Part shown: positions 24,400-37,286 of the stretch, piece by piece | Numbering within the stretch: position 1 is the first letter of the stretch | Layout of the letters: the number at the start of each line of letters is the position of its first letter | NCBI GenBank assembly: GCA_907164885.2 | Contig: OU015490.1 | Location: 208,770,103 to 208,834,102 of the forward strand | From: Dolomedes plantarius | Lineage: Eukaryota > Arthropoda > Arachnida > Araneae > Dolomedidae | Length of the DNA: 64,000 bases | Direction of reading: 5' to 3' | Notes under the pieces: model-generated | What the model saw: the letters and a program-made list of their open reading frames with translations, nothing else | Databases searched by the model: none | Told to the model about the DNA's origin: nothing | Made by a program: the position numbers and the translations under genes

Positions 24400-25655
24400 A
24401 TGAAAATCTAAATTGGGTTTCAGGCACAAAATTACGGTCATACTTGCAAAACCTTTTTTTCGGCGAAAAGTGTTAAATTTCACGCTGAAAGCTTGTCTTA
24501 TTTTCAACATTCTTGTTCACCTGCGGGCCGCGATCTCTAGAAGATACGCGGTGATACATAAGTTGGGGAGGTGGGAGGGTTATGGAATAATTAAAACTGA
24601 GTTCGTAACAGTTTAGTCGCTCGTTAATTATTATTATTATTAATGCAGTTAATTATTATTAATGATATTAAGTTTTGATTTGGAGTGTGTGTGAAGGGTT
24701 CATTTTATTTTTCTTACGTTTAGGGGGTAGAGAGGGAAGAGACATGGAGGTAAAAACTGGTGTTTTTAGATTTTTTATTTATTATCATTTTTTTTACGCT
24801 GAATTGTAAACTATGTATTTATTGAGAATGGAGTGTAATGTGCGAGAATTTATCAAACAAGTAAGGAAGAAAAACAATGATATAATGAATCAGATTTTAA
24901 AGCTGTATAAAAATAAAAATTTGCCATTCTAACTGATGTTTTTCGGGGTGCAGTAGACATAGAAAGAATAATATTTTAAATATTTTTTAAAGGGGAGGAG
25001 AGAAGAGAGTTTCATAATTTTTTTAATTACTAGGAATATTATAATCGTAGTATTTTCTACGGATGACAATCAATCTTGAATTCTAGAGATATTCTTTTTA
25101 ATATCAGTAAAAATTACTCCTTTACGCTGACACTATAAGAACACTACATAAAAATACATATAATATAGATATGATGATTAACATATGAGCATCTTTCAGA
25201 ATAATTTCAGACATAATTTCAGAAAATAATACTAATATCTTTAGCAGGTATTTACACCTTGAAACAGGGAAAATTTTGATGCGGAAAATTTCCATGAAGT
25301 TATCATTCTTTTCACATAACAAACAGGATTTTCATGGGATGTCTGATTTACATCATGATAAAAGTAGGATTAGAGCCATTTACCCTTCTTGTCGGGTTTT
25401 TCAGGATTAGTAATAAAGCAATGCACTGGGATTTAAAAAAGAATCTTAGAAAATAAATGCCTTACTGATTCCGTTAACCCGGAATCATTTAGGCTGCTTC
25501 CTCAAACGAAAATGTATGTTGTCCGTAAGTCATACAGGCCGTTATTAAACCATACATCAGGGTATCCCAAACCGGGCGATACTACCCCTCAGGGACCGCT
25601 GGAGATAATTCAAAGGATCGGAAAATTTAAATTAAAGCTCAACTATATAAATTTA
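24400..25655. other. unassigned sequence
   Basis: AT-rich, with short frames at 24413-24616 (+), 25122-25322 (-) and 25512-25766 (+, ends in TA repeat). None has recognisable domains. No TIR or RNA gene was supported. Confidence 0.35.
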
Positions 25656-26475
<820 letters not shown>

Positions 26476-26882
26476 CTTTAAAAATAATTTCAATAATTTT
26501 CTTATGCCTTAATATAACTAATAGACAAATAGTTCGGAATGAAAGTTATGTGTCGATATGGTTCTCTTTTTAAAGATCTTTTCCTCCCACTGCTTAAAAA
26601 ACCCCAAAACTCTAAAAGATTTATCTTATATGATTTCACGGAATAAGTACTAATTCAAATACATATCGTATGTTAACTCTGTTTCGCGAACTTAGGGGAA
26701 AAAACCTGTAGCACTCATAATCTTCTTCCCATTTTATGATCCTCAAAGAATTAATATATTTAGATCAACAGAAGGCTTCCAAAAACTGGTCATGGGATAA
26801 ACTTTTTTTTTTATCTTCCTTTTTCTAAGAATTTTATTAAGTTCTATTAGTTTGAACGCCATTGTCTAAAATTGTCTAAAAC

Positions 26883-26907
26883 AGCGATTCTCAACCTTTT
26901 TAAAGAC
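26883..26907 (+). repeat. hAT-like terminal inverted repeat (solo end)
   Basis: CAGCGATTCTCAACCTTTTT is close to the CAGTGGTTCTCAACC-type termini of hAT elements. It abuts the C-terminal end of the integrase pseudogene. The opposite end was not found. Confidence 0.45.
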
Positions 26908-28670
26908 TCATGACTCCACTAAACGTAAGAAAAATGAAATAAACACTTCGTGGTACAAACATGGTAGGCTTGAATGACATTTTAAATTACGTTTCATTAC
27001 ATTTTTCACGCAAAGACATTTCATACTTTGGCACTTTGTTTTACACATGCATTTGACGAATCCTTGGCCGCTTCCACTAGACTGAGCAATTGCAACTGAC
27101 CGGAGAGGAATTTCGTGGTCAGGAATATCTTCAATTCTAAGCAAGTTCTTATGGCATAGATTGAATTGTTATCTCGCATATAGTTGTTTTAAAATTCCCT
27201 AAGAAGTTCCAAGTCGGTAGAAATCATCGTCTGTCACACTCATTACAACTTCCAATATATTACGCGAATCACCTCGCCTCTTGTCGACGTCAGGAATAGG
27301 AACTAGAACAGTAGTTCCCAAAATAGCAGGGGGAAGTTTTTTTTTCCGAATTCATTTTCATTTTTTTGGCTTGTAGTATTTCCAGATTGATTTTAGAATT
27401 TATTTTACCTTCAATGGGATTTTCAGTTTTGAAACAAAGGGTGCACAAAATATCCATTTCATCATCTTTACTAGCATGGACACAGAAGGTATAAATTTTT
27501 TGGACGACACTTTTTGCATGCAAGTGCATCACTCTTTTCTTTTAAACACTCACAACATGTATCAGAAACGAAAATCTCTTCGGTAAGCATGTCTTCATCA
27601 TGTTGGTTTAATCCACTATCGACTATAATCTAATCCATGCTTTTTGGAACAGGCTCTTTTTCTTGCCTAATATGATTTGTTTCTCTTTTTTCCATTGTTT
27701 GGACGATTTCTATTACTTTTTCTAGCTGCTCCTATGTATTTGTCTTTTAAAACATCTTCGGGTAGAAAAGACGTTGTAAGCCCTACTTTAGGTTTGCAGC
27801 CAAAGAGAGCTTCGTATGGTGTTCTTTTGATCCCTGAATAAGCTCTATTATTCCCAAATTAAACAAAACGCAGTCCTCAACTCCATCGGTCAGATTTGTT
27901 GTCCTGCATCCAAGTACAGAGCATATTTTCGATATCTTGATTATATCTTTTGATACTACCCTGGCTTTGAGGCGAGGCTTCCCATGGACGGTCTTCAGTG
28001 CTGGCCAAAACTCCTTTAAGTTGCACACCACATTATAGGAAAATTACCTACCATTGTCATACTGCAATATAGATGGCGCTCCAAGTAACGAGAATATGTC
28101 CACTAGGTTGTAGGCTACTTCTTCAGCTCTCTTTGACGTTAGAGATTTGAGAATCACAAATTTTGTGAAATGATCTTCGAACACCATAATAAATTTGTAT
28201 TCTCTATCTGGCTGAGACTGAAAGTGAATAAGATTTACACTATAACGGGAATTAATTTCGGAAAATATCATAGGTTTCACAACTAGGTCCTTTTTAATTC
28301 CTTTCTGTTTTTTTTTTTGGCAAGGTTCACAAAGATGGATGTGCAGTTCAATATCATGACGTGTAACGTTTTTGTATTTCGTTGAAAGTTCTTTCAACAT
28401 TCTATCATGTCCTCCGTGTCCAATAGCCAAATGAGCTTCATGAAGTACGAGAGATAACTCAGAGTCCGTGACGTAATACTGTATAGTACTGATGCCTTCT
28501 TTAACAGGATAAATGAGTTTACTTTTTTTTTCTACAATCACCACATCATAGCGATTCAGCCACCAATAGTCCCTGCGTTCCTTCTTAGTACTCATTTTGG
28601 CTTTTTGTACATCATTTATTAACTTCTGGTAAGTAGTTTCGGTTAAGACTGAACTGTTTTTTTGCAGCAT
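26908..28670 (-). pseudogene. KRBA2-type (Ginger-like) integrase pseudogene, copy 1
   Basis: Read from 28670 downward: an open stretch (28670-28044) has the N-terminal region, an H2C2 zinc-binding module (HEAHLAIGHGGHDRML then CEPCQKKK), and the rve core with the first acidic site (NLIHFQS, where copy 3 has DLIDFQS) and second site LQYDNGR. After a stop, a frameshifted stretch gives FWPALKTVHGKP and QGSIKRYNQDIENML. The catalytic E of copy 3 (GSVE) is K here. Further down are PYEALFGCKPKVGL, a partial zinc finger (near 27450-27490) and a Cys-rich tail (GQGFVKCMCKTKC, CHSSLPC). Several stops and frameshifts are present. Related domesticated vertebrate genes include KRBA2; the transposon superfamily name is inference. 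Confidence 0.85.
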
Positions 28671-28671
28671 T

Positions 28672-28846
28672 AGCGTCCTTTACACGTACGCTCTTTCACG
28701 AGTGCTTAGAGCATACGGGATTGAGCGCGGGAAAACTTGCAGTACACTCCAAAGCAGCTTTTACTTCCTCTACGACACCTTCGCACGTTCACTCAATCAC
28801 GTTATGGTTTCACGCGATAAAGAGCGTAAGTGTAAAGGACGCTAAT
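28672..28846. repeat. 175-bp inverted repeat at the 5' side of integrase copy 1
   Basis: TTAGCGTCCTTTACACGTAC (28674 on) and its inverted counterpart (GTAAGTGTAAAGGACGCTAA, ending near 28846) form ~30-bp arms around ~110 bp. The arms contain TTTACAC, echoing the CACTTTAACG motif in the terminal hairpins of the complete element at 55089-57572. It may be that element's subterminal hairpin or a separate small MITE. Confidence 0.6.
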
Positions 28847-28924
28847 AACTCTAATTTTGGACAGTTCATCGTCGAATCGTTGTTTCATGTCTATAGACCA
28901 TGACTTCTGTCACCGTAATATATT

Positions 28925-30490
28925 TATTAGTTATAATATTAGTGGTAGTACGAGTAATTAGAGAGTGATGCTCATATGTATAGATCCAAATCAATTTACG
29001 AAACCAATCATAAAACATATACAAGCAACATTATTCATTGAAGATTTCCGAATTTCTATTTCATTAACACCATATATCTATATATACATTTCAAATTATC
29101 TTTCTTCCTATATCTTATCAATACATTAATTCTGATTATTTATCTAACCTTCATTCTCATCAATATCAACTACTAACATTTTTATCTACTCCCTAACATT
29201 GTTAGATTATCCTACATTCTTAATGGATATACATAAACACATTACAAAATTATTGCAAGATACTACTTCAATTAATATGGATATACACAAGCACTATTTT
29301 ATGATAGATATTCTATGCATAAATGTAAAGATTTCACCTAATCTGCCCTATCTAATTAACTGCGCTCTCTAGTAGGCATTGGGCATTGCTAGGATAAGTC
29401 AAAATACTCTCCTACCTTTTCTGACGACACATCGACATCACAAGCCTTGCTGGGGGAAACATAGGGCTTTTTCGGGCATCGGGCTGTCAGGTCCGGGGGA
29501 ACGGCGGTCACTATCTGTTGCGGCGGCCTCAGGGCGCACGTCTCCGAGAATACCCTCGCGTCGGGGGAGCGTTCGTAAATCCGAAGGTCCGTACCTCATC
29601 ACAAGCATGGCTGGGGGGTCATCGGGCTCTCTGGTCCAGAGGAACTGCTGCAATCATCGGCCTGCGGCGGACTCAGGGTGCTCGTTTCCGCATCTAAGCA
29701 TTTGCTTCGGGGGCGCGTTGGTCCAGAGGAACGGCTGCAATCATCGGCATGCGTCGGACTCAGGGTGCTCGTCTCCGCATCTATCTTATATCGGTTTGCT
29801 TTTCGGGTACCGAGGACATGGCTTGTCTCTCCGGCCTTAAGTTAGCAGCTCGTCATCTCCTTCTCTCTTCCTTCGCCGTTTACAGGGGCTTATGTGTTCT
29901 TAGTGAAAAATCTCAAATCATTCTGCCCTCTCTAAAAACTTTTTCTCTCGAGCTCAACTTCCATCATTATTTATTCAGGCCCTCATTGGTGGCCACCTTC
30001 TGTCCTATAGGTCGATCCGGGGCCCCTTTATTGGCCGATCCCCCATTTTATATTCCTATTTTCTCCAATCAATATTGACGGGGGCGTTCGCCCTTGCACC
30101 TGTCTGGGGTTTCTTACATTTTTAACTTCTCACGCTCTCGTCTGGGTCTCCTGTGGTTTTTCTAACGCTGGTCAACCTCGTAAATTGCCTCACCCCTTTT
30201 CTTCTCCTAACTGTGACTCCGTTTTCAGATTTTCCTCAGCTCATTATCACCAGCTGGGCCCTTCGTTAAACGCAGCTGGTGACCGTTTTCTCATTTCAAT
30301 TGCCCCCTCTCAACTTGTTATCTCTCCCTGCCATTCGCATACGCAGTACATTATCCCGCTGTTCAAGGCATCTCTTTTGTCTGATTCTTTGAATTACATT
30401 CTCTATCACCCCTTTTCTGAACATAGCTCCCCTTTTCTGAACACATGTCGTGTCTCCACGACAACTTCTTCTCCAACACTACAGCTTGTT
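28925..30490 (-). repeat. LTR-like block with GC-rich centre
   Basis: On the minus strand the order is purine-rich with CCAAT motifs (~30.0-30.5 kb), a GC- and CpG-rich middle (29430-29800), then AT-rich (~28.9-29.35 kb). This matches the order seen in the blocks at 35.3-37.3 kb and 60.7-62.0 kb. That layout fits U3-R-U5 of long LTRs. Termini and target duplication were not identified. Long plus-strand frames across it lack domains. Confidence 0.35.
29432..29790 (+). repeat. GC-rich tandem repeats within the LTR-like block
   Basis: CATCACAAGCCTTGCTGGGG (29432) recurs as CATCACAAGCATGGCTGGGG (29598). A ~76-bp unit with TGGTCCAGAGGAAC-GCTGCA, ATCATCGGC and ACTCAGGGTGCTCGT occurs at about 29633 and 29709, with a more diverged unit near 29490. 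It is strikingly CpG-rich against the AT-rich window. Confidence 0.8.
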
Positions 30491-30689
30491 CCTCCATTTT
30501 CATGCAGCACAATAAAAAACTAATTTTTTGTTGAACAAATTTAAGTAAAATTGCGTATTTTGACACTCCCGAACAAACCGCAAAGGGCAATTAACAAATT
30601 CTGAGCCAGAGGCGCACATTAAAAGTCGAGTGCCTTGCCACGGGATATTCGAAACGAATCGGAGATGTATCTCAAACTTTGCCGGTTTC

Positions 30690-30824
30690 TCATTTGCCAT
30701 TTTATAGAATGCCTAGGAAATGTGTGAAATATGAATCGTTTCATACATTGGCGGCTAGTTTTAGGCATTATATACAATGCCTAGGCATTCTATAGAATGC
30801 CGGATTTCACACTTTCCCGGGAAC
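30690..30824 (+). repeat. isolated terminus of the integrase element family
   Basis: Two adjacent palindromes, GGCATTATATACAATGCC and GGCATTCTATAGAATGCC, are followed by GGATTTCACACTTTCCCGGG then AACG. This is the same layout and near the same sequence as the right end of 55089-57572 (GGATTTCATACTTTAACGGT then AACA). No integrase coding adjoins it. The frame 30500-30700 (-) lies just inside and has no recognisable domain. Confidence 0.65.
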
Positions 30825-30825
30825 G

Positions 30826-30975
<150 letters not shown>

Positions 30976-31039
30976 ATCGGCCCACCATGAATTTGCAGTC
31001 GCGGCCTTCGGTATTTAAACCGAACATGACTTCTTGGAT

Positions 31040-32084
31040 GTTCAGTTAAATGGAATGAGAATTCTTTTCTAGCCCTATAGGCCCTCTCTGCGATTTTGAC
31101 AACATGGGTGGTAAGAACATCGTGTCCTGTTCTTCCTTAACACTTGTGCTTTCTCTATACGGATATTATTGGAAACCTCGTGATCGATTAAGAATTAGGC
31201 TTTTTTTTGCGTGATCTCCTTTCTTTTGTGTATCGCATTTTTTTCTCTATATACCAGAGGTCTTTCTCCACATGTTATCTGTATTGGAAATAAAAAATAC
31301 AATGTTGAATTAGTTTTGACAAAAAAGAAATGAATGTAAAAAAAATCCATGTTCTTAATGTTACTTTAATATTTTATATATTTTAAAATAATTGGCTAAG
31401 TAATGTTTAAGCTCTCCCTCTACAAAGGATAATTTAGAGATGCCTGAAATTTTCTGCTGGTTTAACTTTATCTTATAGAGACAATCCAGGGAATATAAGA
31501 TTGATTACGTAGTTCAGTGACCTATGTACATGGCATGAAAACTTTGAGTTAAAAGACTCTGAGAATAAAGTTAATATACATAGAATATCAATAATTATCT
31601 TCCCACATAATCGAAGTAGTTTTATAACGTAAACTTTAATGGATCTTTTTATCATACATCTAATGAGGTTATATTTTCCAGGATTACAATGGGACAAATG
31701 GCGTCTCTAAAATTCTTCTTTCATCCATAGTTTATAATATTTACTAGTCGAATATTTTTATAATGTTATTTTATGGGAATTTTATGTTCTTTCCACACAA
31801 AGTTGAATCGATCATTTTGAAAAGGATTCATGTCCATTTTTATTTTAAAATTTTCACGAGAAGCATGAAACTATAGCTGGCTTCATGCATTATTAGATAG
31901 ATTAAATTTAGTATTTATTATGTTTATAAGGCATCAATCCTGATGCAAAAATATAAGTTATGAATATTTTGGGAAACTTGAGGGGGCCACAGAAAAGTTG
32001 GAGAAAAGTGGAGATGAGTGTTTGAAAAGTGAAGATGACTCCTTTTCAAAATAACCGATTCAGTTATTGATAATACTTTATACT
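31040..32084. other. unassigned sequence
   Basis: AT-rich. Minus-strand frames at 31473-31697 and 31924-32124 have no recognisable domains. Nothing else could be supported. Confidence 0.35.
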
Positions 32085-32560
32085 GAGCGTTTGAAGTGGT
32101 GTTTATGTACGTTACTAAATTCATACAGTCATAATTATATTTATAATTTCATTAAAACATAGATATTAACTGTAAATTAGTCTTTTAAATTTGTTTGCTG
32201 TTGTTTTTTCTAGTGCGAAGGCACTTTGTTAAGGGGCATTCTACTTTATTATGGGAATGTCTACTTTATTATGGGAACAGCATATAGGTGAACTAGCATT
32301 GATCCCTATATGGGGGGCCGATACGGAAACGACCAGGTGTTTATTCGGGATTTGAAAGCAAGCCCACTGCTTGCAGCCAAGAATGCTAACCACTACAACA
32401 TGTGGGCGGCTAGATTTTCAGATTTAAATCACTGGATTCTTTAAACAATACCTCTAGATTACTCGTTAAATATTGAACTTCTTAAATCATTTTAAGTTCT
32501 TCACATAGATATCGTTTCAGTTCTTTATTGAATATATTGGAAAACAGTAAGAAAGGAATT
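32085..32560 (+). repeat. dispersed repeat interrupted by a SINE; pair with 37675-37890
   Basis: Before (32085-32190) and after (32430-32560) the SINE, the sequence matches 37675-37890 in order: AGCGTTTG-AGT, GTTACTA, TATAATTTCATT-AAA-CATA, then TCTGGATT, TAAGTTCTT and CATATTGGAAAA-type motifs. The other copy lacks the intervening ~240 bp. Confidence 0.55.
32210..32418 (-). mobile_element. tRNA-derived SINE (minus strand)
   Basis: On the minus strand, GTTGTAGTGGTTAGCATTCT is an A-box-like segment and CTTTCAAATCC a B-box-like segment about 40 nt later, the spacing of a tRNA-type Pol III promoter. The 3' tail holds a tandem CCCATAATAAAGTAGA repeat (two units) near 32240-32275. The homologous repeat at 37675-37890 lacks the insert. 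It is not a functional tRNA, since the acceptor and T stems do not close. Confidence 0.65.
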
Positions 32561-32561
32561 T

Positions 32562-32935
32562 ATATAACGACGACACTATGAAAAAGCTCCTTTCGTTTTC
32601 TTCATCGGATAATTCATGAAGAATGCGGGGAAAATCAGCTGGTTGTATAACTTATTTTTGCCATTTAAACCGATATAAAATTTATAGAATCGACTGTATA
32701 AAAATTAAAATAATACATGTAAATTACTAACACAAAATTACAAAAAACTTGAGAACGAAATATTTTCTGGGGTTTTCACCCACGACCACGCGCGTGTCGT
32801 AAATTTTACGAACAAGCTACCACGTAACACAGAAGTGATTTCCTGTTCGCGCATTCCACGATCTGGGGAAGGTTTAAAAAGGAGGAATAGAAATTACCTT
32901 CAGATGTCCCAGTTGAGACAAGCAAAAAAATTGCA
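32562..32935. other. unassigned sequence
   Basis: Nothing recognised up to the TTAA that bounds the piggyBac-like element. Confidence 0.35.
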
Positions 32936-32939
32936 TTAA

Positions 32940-35168
32940 CCCATTAGTGCCTAGCGTCCTTTTAAAAGGACGCTTACATAATAAGCTCTAAATCACTGAA
33001 TTTTTTATTTTTTTCTATCCAAATAGCAGAATATCATGATAAAGTGTTGTATTTCTTATTTTCTATCAGTTGGTAGCACTACATTAATGTTCTATTTCTG
33101 CTTTGAGGGTCTAAAGTCAGAGTTAGTTGTTTTTTAGGTTTTCAAAAGAGCGTCACGCAAAAAGTAAGTTTATTTTATTATTTTTCAATGTTACGAAAAT
33201 ATTTTATGCTGTTATCACAGTCAATACTCTTTTCTTAAATACGTATCTTTCAAAATTGTTAAAATTATTTTTTAACACTGTTTTATTTTCTTTTGCGTAG
33301 CGTTCTATATATAGGACGCTAGGCACGAATGGGTACATGTTTTTCTGACCTGTTCCGCTATACGAATGCGTCTTTTTTTTTCTCAATTTATGATGTTTGA
33401 TTACCATAGAGAAAAAGAAATGCTATTTATATTTTGAAAAATGATGTTATAAATTATTTTTATAGATAAAGATTATTGAGTATTCCTTATTTATGAAAAT
33501 AATTTAAAAATAAATGTTCTGTTGATTAAGGAATGATTAAAAAAAATTATTATTTAAGAGAAATATTAGCCTCTTGATAATGTAATGAACGTATTAACAA
33601 ATTAGCCTCTTAAATACAAAAATTTTAATCAAAGGATGTGTTCTGTATTTAGTGATTTTAAAAAATAAAGAAAAATTACGAATTACATAAGTAATTGTCT
33701 GGATTTTTTAAAAATATGTGTATTTTAAATGTCTATAATTTAATAAATTTTAAGAATTTTGTCTTTTAATCCAAATTATATGTGATCTAAATATACTGAA
33801 ATGAGCAATCGATAAGTTTTAAAGCTCTTATTTATATTTTAGTTTATATTTTAAGATTGACTGTGGAGAGGCATTAGCTTTAATGGCAGAGTTATCTGAT
33901 ATTGATACATTCCATGAAGCGGATATTTATTTGGACCCACCATCTAATGAAGTTACCGATGACTGGCACCATACGGGTTAATAGAACTAAAAAATGTCCA
34001 CTTGGAGATATTAAATCTGTTAAAAAGAAGAGTAGGGGAAGTTTTGATTTTCAGAACAGCAAAAATTTTAAAATGGTTCGGTGGAATGACAATAGTGTCG
34101 TTACTTTGGCGTCTAACCATTATGGTATTGAACCTGTAGCTCAGGCCAAACGCTGGTCAAATATTGATAAAAGATTTGTAGAGATTGACCAACCGTATAT
34201 TGTGTCTCAATATAATAAATTTATGGGAGGCACCGATCAAATGGATCAAAATCTGGCACAATACCAGTGTTCCATACGGTCTAAAAAAATAGTGGTGGCC
34301 ATTGTTTTTGTTTAGCTTAGAAGCATCAATCCAAAATACGTGGCTATTGTACAGATTATGACCTTCTACTGACAGTAACAGAATGGATCTCCTCCACTTT
34401 AGAAGAGAAATCTGTCAGACATATTTTTCTAAGTACAGTAAGAGACCAAATAACAGTCTGGCTGCTGGGAAACGAAAAAAAACTTTCAAAAAGAGTGTCT
34501 GGTAATGTCCGGTATGGCGAAAAGATCATTTAATCGTTGTGAATCCAAAACAGATAAGATGCCCCTACTGTGGCAAAAAATCCACAAGAAAATGCAATAA
34601 ATGTTTAGTTGGACTGCATGATAAATGCTTTGAAATCTTTCGCACAAAATAGCTTGTATATAAATTGTGTAAAAAAAAAATTTCGAATAGTTTTTTCATT
34701 ATTTTGTATTTTAATAAGCCCCTTTTATATGTAAATTTAAATATAAAAGTGTGTAAAATTTATCATAAGACATAATTTATTAAATTTGTGCCTTTTAAGC
34801 TATTATTTTTGACATTTTCAGCTTTTTAAATTGTTTTGATTTCTTTTAAATGATTAAAATACAATTTAAAAACCTTGTTTTTATTTTATTATGCATTTTT
34901 TCGCAGAGTTCCATTGGGTTCATGCGTTTATTTATCTAAAAACGACATTAAAAGGAATAGTTTTAGAAAATCTAAGGGTTGAAGTGTTTGTGTAAAACCT
35001 GTACCCTCCCGTGCCTAGCGTCCTTTTTATAGGACGGTAACATTATTTTGAATAAAAATTAAAATTTTAATGCAGGAATTTTTTTATTATTTTTTCAGTT
35101 CATTTTGAACCTGTACGAACATAATTAGGTAAAGAAAATTAAAGAATTCGATGTTGGGCATTAATGGG
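32940..35168 (+). mobile_element. piggyBac-like element, internally deleted
   Basis: This 2229-bp element is bounded by TTAA on both sides (32936-32939, 35169-35172), with 12-bp TIRs CCCATTAGTGCC / CCCATTAATGCC (11/12). A subterminal motif GTGCCTAGCGTCCT followed by WWWWWAGGACG occurs three times: near 32947, inverted near 33300-33327, and near 35013. TTAA insertion with CCC ends defines piggyBac. It carries a transposase gene with the core removed. Confidence 0.92.
33870..34652 (+). pseudogene. piggyBac-like transposase, core-deleted
   Basis: The N-terminal part reads GEALALMAELSDIDTFHEAD then a DPPSNEV acidic segment typical of piggyBac N-termini. It jumps, near GACTGGCACC (33960-33970), straight into GTIRVNRTKKCPLGD from the late catalytic domain. 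Then come KMVRWNDNSVVTLASNHYG and MGGTDQMDQN (third catalytic D region). A frameshift follows at ~34290. Further decayed sequence leads to a C-terminal cysteine domain (CPYCGKKSTRKCNKC, then CF) ending at the TAG at 34650. The first two catalytic aspartates are deleted, so it cannot transpose itself. Confidence 0.88.
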
Positions 35169-35596
35169 TTAAAAATCGAATTTGTCGTAAAATTTTCCCG
35201 TGCTGGAATGTTAAAAAAAAAACATAAAATGTAAAATAGTGTGTCATTGTGCATATCATAAGGCATATCTAGATACGGCAGATATTTTTAAAATTTCTGT
35301 GTCTAGGCCGGATGTAGGTGTGAGGGGGATATTTATTTGGGAAGTATTTATTTAAATAAATCATTTAATTATTAATATAAATGATCAAAGCTATCATTAT
35401 ATCCATATATTTCGGATAATCAAGATAATCACGATCATCCTCTTTTCGTATAGTGTTAGTACATTGCAAGGATTAAATTAGAATTTTTTGTGACCTTAAC
35501 GATTGAAAATAATTCGACTGACTTTAACGATTGAAATCTTGATTTATTGAATAGACATATCACGTAAATTACACACTATAAATCTCATTCAAGTCG

Positions 35597-35740
35597 TTCA
35601 AATCATCAATACACTCTTACTCAATAATTATTATAAAATCATATTCAAATCATCAAAACACTTTACTTAATGATTAGTATTAAATAATATTCAAATCATC
35701 AAAACACTCCACTTAAGGATTATTATCAAAACATATAAAA
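35597..35740 (+). repeat. 47-bp tandem repeat, three units
   Basis: Units starting TTCAAATCATCAAAACACT occur at 35597, 35644 and 35690 with a TTACTTAATGATTATTAT core. A small array within the AT-rich part of the LTR-like block. Confidence 0.85.
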
Positions 35741-36368
35741 ATCAACAATTCGCTCTACTATAACTCCTCGTATACGTTATATTATATATTAACCTATCCA
35801 ACATAGTTCATTGTCGCGCACTACGTTATTAAATTGCATTCATTCTGACACTTAAGTAAAGTAATGATTTTATAAGAGGGAAATAAAGGCACTACCTTCT
35901 TTGGTGATCATCAAATGCACCTCGAGAGCTGAATACGCATCACTGGCGTTGCATTGCAGGCTTACTGGCACCGCTGTGGGTGTTGGCAAAGATTGCACAC
36001 CTCCATTAATGTCCAAAAGTTCATTAAATAGTTCGTAAGGTTATCGGGTTCGTCACGGGGGGGGCACACGGGGGGGTATGGTGGATCACACTTTGTAGAA
36101 AACTGGCTTCAATCGCCTGCGCTCATCAGAAGTTATGTCATCAGAAGTTCTGGACGCATGGACTTGGGAATTGGTGATCGGTGATCATCATTCTTCAAAC
36201 ATCATGGAAGTTGGGAACTGGATATGGGGCTCATCGATCGTCTGCAAACTCATAGTTAGAGACTAGAACTCGGCCTCGGCCAACTACTCATGGCGAATCT
36301 CTTCTTACGGGGAAAACTGCAAACTCTTTTAGTGACATCAAATATTAGACTTTCTTTTGTTAACATTT

Positions 36369-37148
36369 TTCTTTTACTCTGTACCATATCTCATTATTAA
36401 TTCCTAGACACGCCTCTTCCAATCTCATTGGCCATATTATCCTAATCTCTTCTCATTTCTTCTTCTTTATTGGCTGGGGATGTTCCCTCTATATTCACTT
36501 CCAACCATTCTCAGAGTGCGCGTTCTATTCGACGCTACAGCTGCTTCCCTGCTTTTTCTCGTGGTTAGTTCACGTTTCTTCTACAATGGATATACCCCTT
36601 TATTAGCCCTCATAAATTCATTTCTGTCTTCTCTGTGCTTCGCCCTTGTATTGAAGAACTCTACTTTTATTATTTCACAGCCTTCTTTTGCCTCTAATCT
36701 CATTTTTATCTCTGCACTTATTTTCAACATCTGGTCTTTTCTATACCGTAGTTTAGACTCTGTTCTTTTACTCTGTACCATATCTCATTATTAATTCCTA
36801 GACACGCCTCTTCCAATCTCATTGGCCATATTATCCTAATCTCTTCTCATTTCTTCTTCTTTATTGGCTGGGGATGTTCCCTCTATATTCACTTCCAACC
36901 ATTCTCAGAGTGCGCGTTCTATTCGACGCTACAGCTGCTTCCCTGCTTTTTCTCGTGGTTAGTTCACGTTTCTTCTACAATGGATATACCCCTTTATTAG
37001 CCCTCATAAATTCATTTCTGTCTTCTCTGTGCTTCGCCCTTGTATTGAAGAACTCTACTTTTATTATTTCACAGCCTTCTTTTGCCTCTAATCTCATTTT
37101 TATCTCTGCACTTATTTTCAACATCTGGTCTTTTCTATACCGTAGTTT
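36369..37148. repeat. 386-bp tandem duplication, apparently 100% identical
   Basis: 36369-36754 is repeated at 36763-37148 (offset 394) with an 8-bp spacer AGACTCTG. I saw no mismatch between the copies. The duplicated segment belongs to the purine/pyrimidine-skewed part of the LTR-like block. It duplicates the frame beginning at 36480 and 36874. Confidence 0.93.
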
Positions 37149-37286
37149 CGGTTCATTGTTAGCTTTCCTCCCATCTTTCTTTTCTACTCCTAGTATTCTT
37201 ATTTCTTCGTTATCTTCATTTCTTATCTACTGCAATTATTTTAATTTTCCCTCTAACTTTTCAACTTTCAGAATCCAATTACAATT

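Noticed and set aside
26908..28670. A domesticated host integrase gene
   Set aside because: Stops, frameshifts and the E-to-K change make this copy dead, and two more decayed copies show it is a transposon family.
29379..30078. Long GC-rich plus-strand frames as a host gene
   Set aside because: They run across tandem repeats and lack domains; composition explains the open frames.
32330..32410. Functional tRNA on the minus strand
   Set aside because: A- and B-box-like motifs are present but the cloverleaf does not close and a SINE tail follows.
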